Positions 45,388 to 53,400 of a DNA stretch of 64,000 bases are shown here, piece after piece; positions within the stretch are counted from its first letter, which is position 1; each line of letters starts with the position of its first letter. The notes below the pieces were generated by a model. That model was not told where the DNA came from. It saw nothing but the letters and a program-made list of their open reading frames with translations, and made no database searches. The stretch covers positions 64,001 to 128,000 of the forward strand of contig JALHPZ010000001.1 of NCBI GenBank assembly GCA_022842245.1, read 5' to 3'. This DNA comes from Gemmataceae bacterium (GTDB lineage Bacteria; Planctomycetota; Planctomycetia; Gemmatales; Gemmataceae). Both the position numbers and the translations under genes were made by a program.

Positions 45388-45831
45388 ACTCCCTTATCCC
45401 GAGGCGGCAGTCGGCTCGAGACGGACGTGTACGATCTCGGGTGATCCGGTAGGTATGGGACGTGAGCGCCTCGGAAATCCGGTATCCGTGCGGACGGGTC
45501 AGTTGGTGCCCACAGGCCACTTCCGACGATGTTATTTTAGTGGGCTTTCCGGCACCCTCGCGGGTGATTTCCTGAACGGCAAAGCGGGCAGAAGCCGAGC
45601 GCGAAGTTTTAGCGCCGACAGGAACTCGTGTTCCTCTTCCTAACACGACAGCGCAGGAGTTAGATGTTGCATCTATGCGGCCGTTTCTTGTGGGACGCGG
45701 CGGTATCGCGGGTCTCGTTGATGATAGCGGATGACGTCGCCGGTGTGAGGCAGGTCGGGCACCCCCCGTCGTCGGCGGTACAACCGCCGGCACACCGCGT
45801 TCAACGCCAAGCACACCGGCCCCGCGACCCG
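45388..45831. other. Upstream region of the two-component operon; no intact gene
   Basis: About 440 bases. The part next to 45387 must carry the operon promoter. From about 45670 on there are broken coding-like pieces (for example a basic RRYNRRHTAFNAKHTG frame), probably debris from the insertion described next. No complete gene is seen. Confidence 0.4.
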
Positions 45832-45985
45832 CGATGCGCGGATCCGCTCGACGTCGTCGGCGTGATCGACGAGACCAGCGACGACAAGAAGGGGAGCAAG
45901 ACGCCCGGCGTGCAACGCCAGTACCTCGGCTGCGAAGGCAAGGTCGACAACGGCATCGTCACGGTCCACCTGGGCGTGAGTTGCG
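45832..45985 (+). pseudogene. IS701-family transposase fragment
   Basis: One frame reads VVGVIDETSDDKKGSKTPGV, then QRQYLGCEGKVDNGIVTVHLG. This is the IS701-type DDE transposase core around the first catalytic Asp (IDET...KKG..TPGVQRQY.G..G...N..VTVHLG). Only about 45 residues survive; both flanks are lost or frameshifted. It joins directly to the sequence upstream of the methyltransferase gene, so the insertion probably cut off the 5' part of that gene. Confidence 0.75.
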
Positions 45986-46105
45986 GCCGGCTGCACACGC
46001 GAGTCGACCGCCCGACAGGCCGGCTACGCCGTCCAGGCCGACACCACCGTCCGACTCTGGCACGTCGGCACCTACCGCTACGGCTGGGAGGACGCCGGCC
46101 GCGAC

Positions 46106-46756
46106 GTGCCCCGCTTCGCCGACTACACCTTCCACCTCGCCGACGCCGACACCCGCCCGCCGAAGCCCGTGCCCGCCCGCGTGCCGCCCACGGCCGGGTT
46201 CTCGGAGGACTGGTTCTCGCGGCACATCCCCGTCTGGTCGGACCTGCTCGGCCCCCTGAAGGGTCAGGAGTGCCACGTGCTGGAGATCGGCGTGTTCGAG
46301 GGCCACAGCACGGTCTGGCTGCTGGAGAACATCCTCACGCACCCGTCATCGACGCTGACCTACGTGGACACGTTCGCCGGCGGGGCGGAGCATGCGTCGC
46401 GGGACCTGACGGACCTGGAGGCGCGCTTCCGGGCGAACACGGAGCCGCATCGGGCGAAGCTGGTGGCGAAAAAGGGCCGGAGCGAGGTGATGCTGAGGGA
46501 CTTGCCGCTGGGCCGGTATGACTTCGTATCAATTGACGGGTCGCACCAGGCCGCGGACGTACTGAGCGACGCGGTGCTGAGCTGGTCGCTGGTGAAGCAG
46601 GACGGGCTAGTTTGCTTCGACGATTACGAATGGTGGATCGACGCGGCCCCGGAGCGAAGCCCGAAGCTGGCGATCGATGCGTTCCTGGCGACGATGCGCG
46701 GCCGGTGCGAAGTCGTGCGGAAGGGGTGGCAGGCGTGGGTGCGGAAGGTGTGGTGA
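46106..46756 (+). CDS. Class I SAM-dependent methyltransferase, probably 5'-truncated
   Basis: This is a 216-residue frame from GTG 46106. The methyltransferase core starts at GFSEDWFSRHIPVW and has the SAM motif HVLEIGVFEGHSTVWLLENIL, LTYVDTFAGG, YDFVSIDGSHQAADVLSDA (acidic motif) and GLVCFDDYEWW. The type is Methyltransf_24, acting on unknown small molecules. The same frame stays open upstream for about 40 codons (GYAVQADTTVRLWHVGTYRYG) into the IS701 junction, which suggests a longer original protein. No good ribosome site precedes the GTG, so expression is doubtful. Confidence 0.7.
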   Translation: MPRFADYTFHLADADTRPPKPVPARVPPTAGFSEDWFSRHIPVWSDLLGPLKGQECHVLEIGVFEGHSTVWLLENILTHPSSTLTYVDTFAGGAEHASRDLTDLEARFRANTEPHRAKLVAKKGRSEVMLRDLPLGRYDFVSIDGSHQAADVLSDAVLSWSLVKQDGLVCFDDYEWWIDAAPERSPKLAIDAFLATMRGRCEVVRKGWQAWVRKVW

Positions 46757-46993
46757 ACCATTTGGAGCGACCGCGACGGCCGCTTCGTCTTCCACTGCCC
46801 CCGCTGCCGCGAAATGCTCGCGAAGTTGAATCCGAAGAACAACCTCGCCCACTGCTTCGCCTGCGGCGCCAACTTCAACACCATCGACCTGCTGCAAGCC
46901 TACGGCTACCCCTTCCTCACCGCCGTCGCACTCCTCGAAGAGTGGCTCGACCAGCACCAGGTCCGTCCGATCCGGAACAAACCCGCGCCGTGA
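46757..46993 (+). pseudogene. CHC2-type zinc-finger (primase-like) fragment
   Basis: Directly after the methyltransferase stop and in the same frame, 78 codons encode FVFHCPRCREMLAKLNP, NNLAHCFACGANFNTIDLLQ and FLTAVALLEEWL, ending in TGA. The CPRC...CFAC pairs and following helix match the CHC2 zinc ribbon of DnaG-type primases and of mobile-element primases. No ATG lies at the N-terminal side of the zinc motif, so it is probably a cut-off piece of a larger gene. Confidence 0.6.
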
Positions 46994-47176
46994 GAAGCGA
47001 TTCGCCGACCGCGTCGGAAACCCTCGCTCGCGATCTCCGGAATTCGCGGGAATTCGGCAAACCGCTCATCCTGAGGGCCAAATCCTTACAGTGAGAGATT
47101 GGCAAGAAATGCGACCACAATTCGGTGCGCCACAAATACCGCCGGCGTGCGGTTTTACGCAAAACACCCGAAGTAG
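46994..47176. other. No gene seen
   Basis: Short G+C-mixed spacer between the zinc-finger remnant and the intron-like segment. It contains GGAATTCGCGGGAATTC, a small direct duplication, and no supported frame. Confidence 0.4.
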
Positions 47177-47250
47177 GAGTCGGATGCGGTAATGCCTCAC
47201 GTCCGGATCTGCGCGAGGGGGGGGGCAATCCCGGTCCCTACCGCGACCCT
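47177..47250 (+). mobile_element. 3'-end remnant of a group II intron (domains V and VI)
   Basis: Bases 47177-47209 fit group II domain V: 5' arm GAGTCGGATGCGG, a TAAT tetraloop region, and 3' arm CTCACGTCCGGATC with the two-base bulge. The catalytic triad AGC is AGT here and one stem pair is lost, so it is probably inactive. It is followed by a G-run, CAATC and CCCTACCGCGACC, which resembles domain VI and the usual intron 3' end. No reverse-transcriptase gene remains. The call rests on recalled consensus and needs a covariance search. Confidence 0.5.
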
Positions 47251-47256
47251 TTCTTG

Positions 47257-47279
47257 CTCGAAATCACAGTGATTTCGAG
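47257..47279. promoter_or_regulatory. Perfect 23-base palindrome
   Basis: CTCGAAATCAC and its exact reverse complement flank a single A (47268). It could be an operator for a dimeric regulator, a recombination site or a small hairpin. It lies just after the intron-like 3' end and about 60 bases beyond the stop of the minus-strand membrane-protein gene. Confidence 0.55.
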
Positions 47280-47287
47280 GCGGCACA

Positions 47288-47335
47288 ATAATTGGCCACG
47301 ACAGATTTCGCGATGACACTATAATTGACCAGGAC
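47288..47335. repeat. Two copies of a 15-base direct repeat, IS21-end-like
   Basis: ATAATTGGCCACGAC (47288-47302) and ATAATTGACCAGGAC (47321-47335) differ at two bases. Spaced TTGACCA-type repeats next to GATGACA are typical of IS21-family ends, where they are transposase-binding sites; no IS21 genes are present. The second copy ends two bases before the membrane-protein stop. Confidence 0.4.
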
Positions 47336-47336
47336 G

Positions 47337-47624
47337 CTACCCGAAAACAGTCTTATCATGCAGTAAAACGAAAACTAGCATGAATAGCGCAATAAACAGC
47401 GCTATCTTTGTTAGACTCGCAACTTTTACTCCAGTACTCCACAAATTTACTATTGTGATCGTAATCACTAAGGATCCAATAATATTGAACAGAAACAGTA
47501 TAGATAGCCAGCCAAGAAAAACAAAATACGCAGATGGACCTGGCGAAAAAAACGAAATCGGGTAACCAATCGCGTATATCGCAATATTGCCGATGATCAG
47601 CACCTTTGAAACTGTCTTTTGCAT
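47337..47624 (-). CDS. AT-rich small membrane protein, candidate immunity protein of the RHS toxin
   Basis: 95 residues with three predicted membrane helices (VLIIGNIAIYAIGYPISFF, FVFLGWLSILFLFNIIGSL and LTKIALFIALFMLVFVLL). GGAGG lies five bases before ATG 47624, which is preferred over 47648. The G+C content is far below the window average, as in the 3' part of the adjacent RHS gene. It follows the RHS gene on the same strand after 250 bases, the usual place for an immunity gene. Immunity is inferred from position and composition only. An integral membrane immunity protein would suit a toxin that acts in the periplasm or membrane. Confidence 0.6.
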   Translation of the reverse strand: MQKTVSKVLIIGNIAIYAIGYPISFFSPGPSAYFVFLGWLSILFLFNIIGSLVITITIVNLWSTGVKVASLTKIALFIALFMLVFVLLHDKTVFG

Positions 47625-47875
47625 CACCCCTCCGGTTTCGCTCCTCATGCCTTGCTATTCAATAGGCTTGTCTTCTTCGCGGCAACTTGTAGGCCAAGGG
47701 AAAGAAAAGAGCGAGGAGGCGGCAGTCTTTCGCTCATGCTTGCGAAACAGGCTCTAAACCCATTCCATTACCTCGAAATAGCTATGTTCTCAGCAGTATT
47801 CCGAGGCTATGGAACGGGCATTGCAGGTCATTATCCATTGCAAATGCATATCCCTTGGAATACGCACTATCGCAG

Positions 47876-49462
47876 TTATTTCTTTCTTACACTGCCATCA
47901 GGCTCGATAATCCACCATGTCCCTCTTCCCCAGCCGTAGACTTCTCCATCATTGGCGCTTACTGTCGCATTAAGTATTAATGAGAGCTTCATGCAAAAAC
48001 GTTTTCCGTTTTCATCGAACTTCTTATCGGCAGGCACCCACGTGCCGGCCGCCTGCGAGCATATCATTAGGTCAATTGTAATCTTCTTTCCTGGACATAT
48101 TTTGGATTTCAGCCAATCAAAAGCTTTTATGATATGTTTCTCCCTCTGGGTATATGTCATTGTCCCCATGCCGAGGCCGCCGATTGCAGCGCCGATTTGT
48201 TGTTCCCTGGAGGAGCGATAATAGGCATCAAGATCTGCTTCCGTTAGCACATATGGGCCGCCCCGTTTTTTCTCTGGACCTCCTCTGCCGCCATTTGAAT
48301 TTAACCACCAGCTCCCGGCCGACCCATGCCCCGCAAACGTAAGTGAAGAAATGCAATCGCAATCGCCAAGCCTTTCTTTTAGTTGATATATTGAATCCAA
48401 TAGACTTCTTGACTTGACAGTGATTGCCCCGTCCAGAATCCAGAGTGTAACAAAGGGCGTAACGGTGGCGCCAAGGCTATGCCAAAAGGCCGCCACCCCA
48501 GTTCCTGCATCACTTCCAAATGTAATATATATATCATATGGATTGTCATCGAGGCCGAGGGGATCCAATTTATCCAAAGGGGTGGCGCTTGCATATCTGT
48601 AGAGATTGCCGTCTCCTGAATAATACCGAATAGGATCCATCGTCACCCACCGCCCCAGCGTCGGCGAGTAGTCGCGATTGCGGAAGTGGTACAGTTCGCT
48701 GGCCCCATCCAATCGTCCGCCCTGATGCAGATACATCCAAGTATACGCACTGCTTCCAATCGAACTCCAGCTCGCGTTCAGCACGGTCGCCACGCCGTAT
48801 GGGTCGTACACGTACCGCTCCACCACGTCGCCATTATTGTCCACCAGCGCCGTCACGTTGAAGTTCGCGTCCTGCTGCACCCACAGTCGCTCCTCCAGAG
48901 TCCCGTCGTCGGCCGTGTCCCGGTCCCGCAGGATCATCGCGTCCACGTACACCGGACTCCACACGTACCGCGCCTTCGTGTCGTTCGTTCGGGCCGTGTC
49001 CCGCTCCTCCAGCACCTGCCAGTTCGCCGAATAGTACAGGTCGGTCGTCGCCCCGCCCGCCGTCTCCGCCACGCGGCGGTTCAGCGCGTCATAGACGTAC
49101 GTCTTCAGCGTCGTCCCGCCCGAATTCTTCACCACCTTCAGCCGGTTCCAGGCGTCGTAGACGTACTGCTTGCCCGTCTCGTCCGTCGTCATGTTCCCGT
49201 TCGCGTCGAACGTCGGGCTTGTCGCCCCCGACACGGCCGTGATCTCGTTCTGCTTGTTGTGCGTGCGCGTCTGCGGGCTGCCGCCGTCGGTCGTGATCGA
49301 GTCCCAGTTGCCGAGCGCGTCGAAGTCCCACGCCTGCGGGTGCGGGCGGGGTCGACGGGTCGGGCGGGGGCCGGGGTGGCACATGCCTTGATTCGACCCG
49401 CGTGCGGGGGGATGGGTCAATGGAAATCCGGGCGCGCGAGGGGAATTGCGGTCGGGTCGCAA
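47876..49462 (-). CDS. 5'-truncated RHS-repeat protein with caspase-like C-terminal toxin domain
   Basis: The frame is 528 codons, but RHS homology begins only near residue 44 (AWDFDALGNWDSI). Residues 44-300 are YD repeats (YVYDAWNRLK, YVYDALNRRV) ending in the RHS core LYHFRNRDYSPTLGRWVTMDP and DKLDPLGL. After this cleavage-type boundary the tip (305-528) is variable and AT-rich. It has LTFAGHGSAGSWWL with H379 and ITIDLMICSQAAG with C468, then FCMKLSLILNATVSANDGEVYG. This His-Gly / beta-strand-Cys layout matches caspase-fold proteases (clan CD), so the toxin may be a Cys protease. The delivery part of RHS is missing, so this is an orphan tip. Confidence 0.72.
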   Translation of the reverse strand: MRPDRNSPRAPGFPLTHPPARGSNQGMCHPGPRPTRRPRPHPQAWDFDALGNWDSITTDGGSPQTRTHNKQNEITAVSGATSPTFDANGNMTTDETGKQYVYDAWNRLKVVKNSGGTTLKTYVYDALNRRVAETAGGATTDLYYSANWQVLEERDTARTNDTKARYVWSPVYVDAMILRDRDTADDGTLEERLWVQQDANFNVTALVDNNGDVVERYVYDPYGVATVLNASWSSIGSSAYTWMYLHQGGRLDGASELYHFRNRDYSPTLGRWVTMDPIRYYSGDGNLYRYASATPLDKLDPLGLDDNPYDIYITFGSDAGTGVAAFWHSLGATVTPFVTLWILDGAITVKSRSLLDSIYQLKERLGDCDCISSLTFAGHGSAGSWWLNSNGGRGGPEKKRGGPYVLTEADLDAYYRSSREQQIGAAIGGLGMGTMTYTQREKHIIKAFDWLKSKICPGKKITIDLMICSQAAGTWVPADKKFDENGKRFCMKLSLILNATVSANDGEVYGWGRGTWWIIEPDGSVRKK

Positions 49463-49657
49463 CCCGGCCGCTGACGCGGCCCGGCTCGCGGGCGGGGGGT
49501 GGTGCTTTCTCGTGGGGGTTATCGGGACCGATTCACCCGGCCGCTGACGCGGCCCGGCTCGCCGGGGTTCTGGTTTTCATTCCGCATTCCGCATTCCGCA
49601 TTCCGAATTCCGCATTGCGAAACGACACCCGGCCGCTGACGCGGCCCGGCTCGCCGG
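49462..49657. repeat. Three copies of a 31-base GC-rich interspersed repeat
   Basis: Copies at 49462-49492, 49535-49565 and 49627-49657 start ACCCGGCCGCTGACGCGGCC and end GGCTCGCCGG, almost identical. Each can fold by GGCCGC-TGAC-GCGGCC. They sit where the RHS gene loses its 5' part and before the exported methyltransferase stop. They are REP-like dispersed elements; I recall similar ones in Gemmata-type genomes. Confidence 0.8.
49578..49612. repeat. Tandem heptamer repeat CATTCCG
   Basis: Five seven-base units (three perfect CATTCCG, then AATTCCG and CATTGCG) between the second and third copies of the 31-base repeat. It could expand or shrink by slippage. Confidence 0.85.
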
Positions 49658-49727
49658 GGGGGGGTGGCGTGTGGAGTATCGCCGGCCGGGATTGATGACG
49701 CCGGCCAATGCCAACAACGGCGCGCTT

Positions 49728-50429
49728 TCATTTCGAGTCGCTTTTCGATCGCGTGAAGATGACGAAATAGTTGTCCTTCAGCAAATCCTTTACCTCCTCG
49801 GACTTCGTGAACCCGGTGGCGACGATCTCCTTTTCCACCACCTCCTGCCCGGCCCGGACGTGATTCATCGTCCATTCCGAACTGATGCCGGCGATCCGTT
49901 TGAAGTCGATCACGATCAGCCGACCGCCCGGTTTGATGGCGAGGTGCAGGCTCGCGAGGGTGCGGTGGGGGAATTCGAAGTGGTGGTACGTATCGCACAC
50001 GAACGCCACGTCGACGCTGCCCTTGGGCAGGTCGACCGAATCCTCGTTGCAGAGCACCGGCGTGACGTTCCGCAGCTTCGCCTCCCGGACGGTTTTCTGG
50101 ATGTGCGCCAGGAACTTGGCCGCGATGTCCACGGCGTAGACCTGGCCGTCGTCGCCCACGGCCTTGGCGAACAGGCGGGTGTGCAGCCCCGTGCCGGCGC
50201 CGACGTCGGCGACCACCATGCCGGGTTTCAGCCCGCACGCAGCCACGATCTTCTCGCGGTGCAAGTACACCTCCCGGCTTTCGCCTTCGAAGGTGTTCTT
50301 GTACTTCTCCACGTCCGGGTTCTTGAACGGGTCGTTGATGCCCGGCTTGACGCTCTTGTCCTGGCTGTACGCCAGAGGCACGACGAACAGAACGAAGGCA
50401 ACGACGAGGGTGCGCACGATAGTCCTCAC
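49728..50429 (-). CDS. Exported SAM-dependent methyltransferase-like protein
   Basis: This 233-residue protein starts at GTG 50429, which overlaps the RND pump stop as GTGA. The N-terminus IVRTLVVAFVLFVVPLAYSQ is a signal peptide. The core is a class I methyltransferase: AACGLKPGMVVADVGAGTGLHTRLFA (motif I), VYAVDIAAKFL, LCNEDSVDLPKGSVD, VAFVCDTYHHFEFPHRTL and GGRLIVIDFKR. A SAM enzyme outside the cytoplasm is odd, because SAM is cytoplasmic. I recall similar exported homologues in planctomycetes and proteobacteria, of unknown function. Translational coupling ties it to the efflux system. Confidence 0.85.
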   Translation of the reverse strand: MRTIVRTLVVAFVLFVVPLAYSQDKSVKPGINDPFKNPDVEKYKNTFEGESREVYLHREKIVAACGLKPGMVVADVGAGTGLHTRLFAKAVGDDGQVYAVDIAAKFLAHIQKTVREAKLRNVTPVLCNEDSVDLPKGSVDVAFVCDTYHHFEFPHRTLASLHLAIKPGGRLIVIDFKRIAGISSEWTMNHVRAGQEVVEKEIVATGFTKSEEVKDLLKDNYFVIFTRSKSDSK

Positions 50430-53400
50430 GAATGGGGGTTGGGATCCGGCACCGGTGAAGCGTCGGATAGCGGCGCTCGATCCTCGTTGCGGTAGAGCAT
50501 CCAGTACACCACCGGCACGAGTACGAGTGTGAAGGCGGTGGAGACCGTGAGGCCGAAGATCAGCGACCACGCCAGGCCGCTAAAGACGGGGTCGAGGGTG
50601 ATCGGCCACGCGCCGAGCATCGCCGCGCCGGCGGTGAGCAGGATCGGCCGGAAGCGCACGGCTCCGCTCTCGATCAGCGCTTCCTTGAGCGAGGCCCCAC
50701 GGCCGCGGACGTGCTGGATGAAGTCGAGCAGCAGGATGGCGTTGCGGTCGGCGATGCCGGCGAGCGCGATCATGCCGATCATGGCCGTGGCCGTGAAGTA
50801 CACCGGGTTGGCGTATCCGCCGACGGTGCCGCCGGTGGCGACGTTGAGCAGCCAGAACCCCGGCATGATGCCGATGATGGTGAGCGGGATGGAGATCATC
50901 TGCACGAGGGGGATGAGGTAGCTGCCCGTCTGGTAGACCATCAGGATGTAGATGAGGAGCATGGCTCCGCCGAACGCGAGGCCGAGATCGCGGAACACGT
51001 CCAGCGTGATCTTCCATTCGCCTTCGCCGTTCCAGACGACCTCGGCGCCACCCGGGGTCGGTTGATCGCGGATGGCGAAGAGGAGGCCGATGACCGCTTC
51101 GCCCGGCGTGCGGCCGGCGGTATCGCCGAACACGTATGCGACCTTGCGTAGGTTCTTGTGGTAGATCGTCTGCTCGGCCGGCTCCGATTCGAAGCGTCCC
51201 AACTCGCCGAGTTGCACAATCTCGCCGGTTGGGGTCTTCACGCCGAGGCGGGTCAGGTCGACGAGGCTGCCGCGCTCCCGTTGCGGGAGTTGCAGGACGA
51301 TGCCAAGCGGGTTCAGTTCCCGCGGCAGGTGGGCGGCTCCGGCACGGAAGTCCTGCACGTTCCCTTCGCCGGGCTGCATTCCCTGCAAGCCGACGCGGAG
51401 CGTGTTGGCGATCTGTTCCGTCGTGATTCCCGTGAGCGAGGCCTTTTCCTTGTCCACGCGAAAGACGAAGCGGGACCGCTCGGCTTCGAAGGTGTCGTCC
51501 ACGTCCACCACGTCCTTGGATTTCGCGAACAAGCCGCGCACATGGCGGGTATCGGTGCGGAAGCTGGCGTCCGACTGCCCGGCACGGGGGTACACTTCGG
51601 CGACCAGCGTACTGAGCACCGGCGGGCCGGGGGGCACTTCGACGATCTTGATGCGGGCCTTGTGCCGGTCGGCCACGGCCTGGAGATCGTTCCGCAGCCG
51701 CAGCACGAGGGCATGGCTCTGGTGCTCGCGCTCCTCCTTAGGCATCAGGTTCACGCGCAGGTCGCCGCGGTGCGATTCCTGCCGCAGGTAGTAGTGCCGC
51801 ACCATGCCGTTGAAGTCGATCGGCGAGGCGGTGCCGGCATAGCTGAGCACTTCGCGCACTTCCGGTGCGGTGCGAACCTGATCCGCAAGCGCACCCAGCG
51901 CGGCATCGGTCTGCTCGATGGTGGAACCTTCCGGCAGATCGACGAGGACCTGGAACTCGTTCTTGTTGTCGAACGGGAGCATCTTCAACGGCACGAGGCC
52001 CAGCGCGGGGAGGACCATCGACGCGAGCAACAGGAGTGTGACGAAGCCGATGAGCGCCCAGGCGGCGAGGCGGGAGTTCAGGAACGGGGTGAGCACCGCC
52101 TTGTAGATGCGGTACGTCATCGTTTTCTGCGGGTCGACCGGTTCGTGGCCGCCCTTACCGTACACGCCTTTGAGCACCTGATAGCTCAGCCACGGCGTCA
52201 CGGTGAACGCGACGACCATCGACATGAACATGGCCACGGGCACGTTCAACGCCATCGGCTGCATGTACGGCCCCATCATGCCGGTGATGAACAGCATCGG
52301 CAGGAAGGACACCATCACGACGAGCGTGGCGACGATGATCGGCGGGCGGACTTCGTTGACGGCTTCCAGCACGGCTTCCTTCGGCGGCTTCTTGCGCATC
52401 CGGAAGTGCCGGAAGATGTTCTCCACGTCCACGATCGGGTCGTCGACGACGAGGCCGAGCGCGAGGATGAGGGCGAAGAGCGTGACGCGATTGATCGAAT
52501 AGCCGGCGAGGTAGTTGACGAGCAGCGTCAGGGCGAAGGTGAGCGGCACGGCCGTGACGACGATGAGCGCCTCCCGCCAGCCGAGGGCGAACATCACGAG
52601 CCCGGAAACGATGATGATGGCGAGGCCGAGTTCGCGGATGAGTTCCGTCACCTTTTCGTCGGCCGTCTCCCCGTTGTTGCGGGTGACGCGGGCCTCGATG
52701 TCGTGCGGAATCACATCGCGGCGGAGTTCCGCGACCTTCGCCTCCAGGGCGCGGGCGACCGCGACGGCGTTGCTCCCCTTCCGCTTCGCGATGCCGACGG
52801 TGACGGCCGGGAAGTCGCCAGCCGGGGCGTTCGGCTCGCCGGGGCCGAAACGGATCCGCGTGTAGTTGGTCGGTTCTTCCGGCCCGTCGGTCACGGTGGC
52901 CACGTCCCGCAGGTACACCGGCCGGCCGGAGAACACGCCCAGCACCAGCGTCTCGGCCTCGGCCGGCGTCCGCACGAACGGACCGCTCTCCACCGACAAC
53001 TCGCGGTTGTCCGCCCGCAATGCGCCCGCCCGCACGTTCACGTTCGCCCCGCGGAGGACGCGGTCCACATCGAGCGGCGTCACCAGCCGGGACGCCATGC
53101 GCTCAGGGTCGAGTTCGATGCGGAACTGGCGCCGACGGCCGCCGACCACCTCCGTCCGCGCCGTCTCCGGTACGCCTTGCAGGGCGACCTCCACCTGCTC
53201 GGCCACGCGCCGCAGGGTGAAATCGTCGGCCGTTTTGCTCCAGAGCGTGACGTTCACGAACGGCACGTCGTCGATCTCGATCGGCTTGACCACCCAACCG
53301 GTGACACCCGGCGGCACCTGATCGACGCTCATCGCGATCTTGTTGTGGATCTTGACGAGGCTGTTTTCGCGATGCTCGCCGACGTAGAAGCGAACCGTGA

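Noticed and set aside
47876..49462. Reading the first 43 codons of the RHS frame as its true N-terminus
   Set aside because: These codons (MRPDRNSPRAP...) come from the repeat-rich junction, show no RHS pattern and have no ribosome site; real homology begins at about residue 44.
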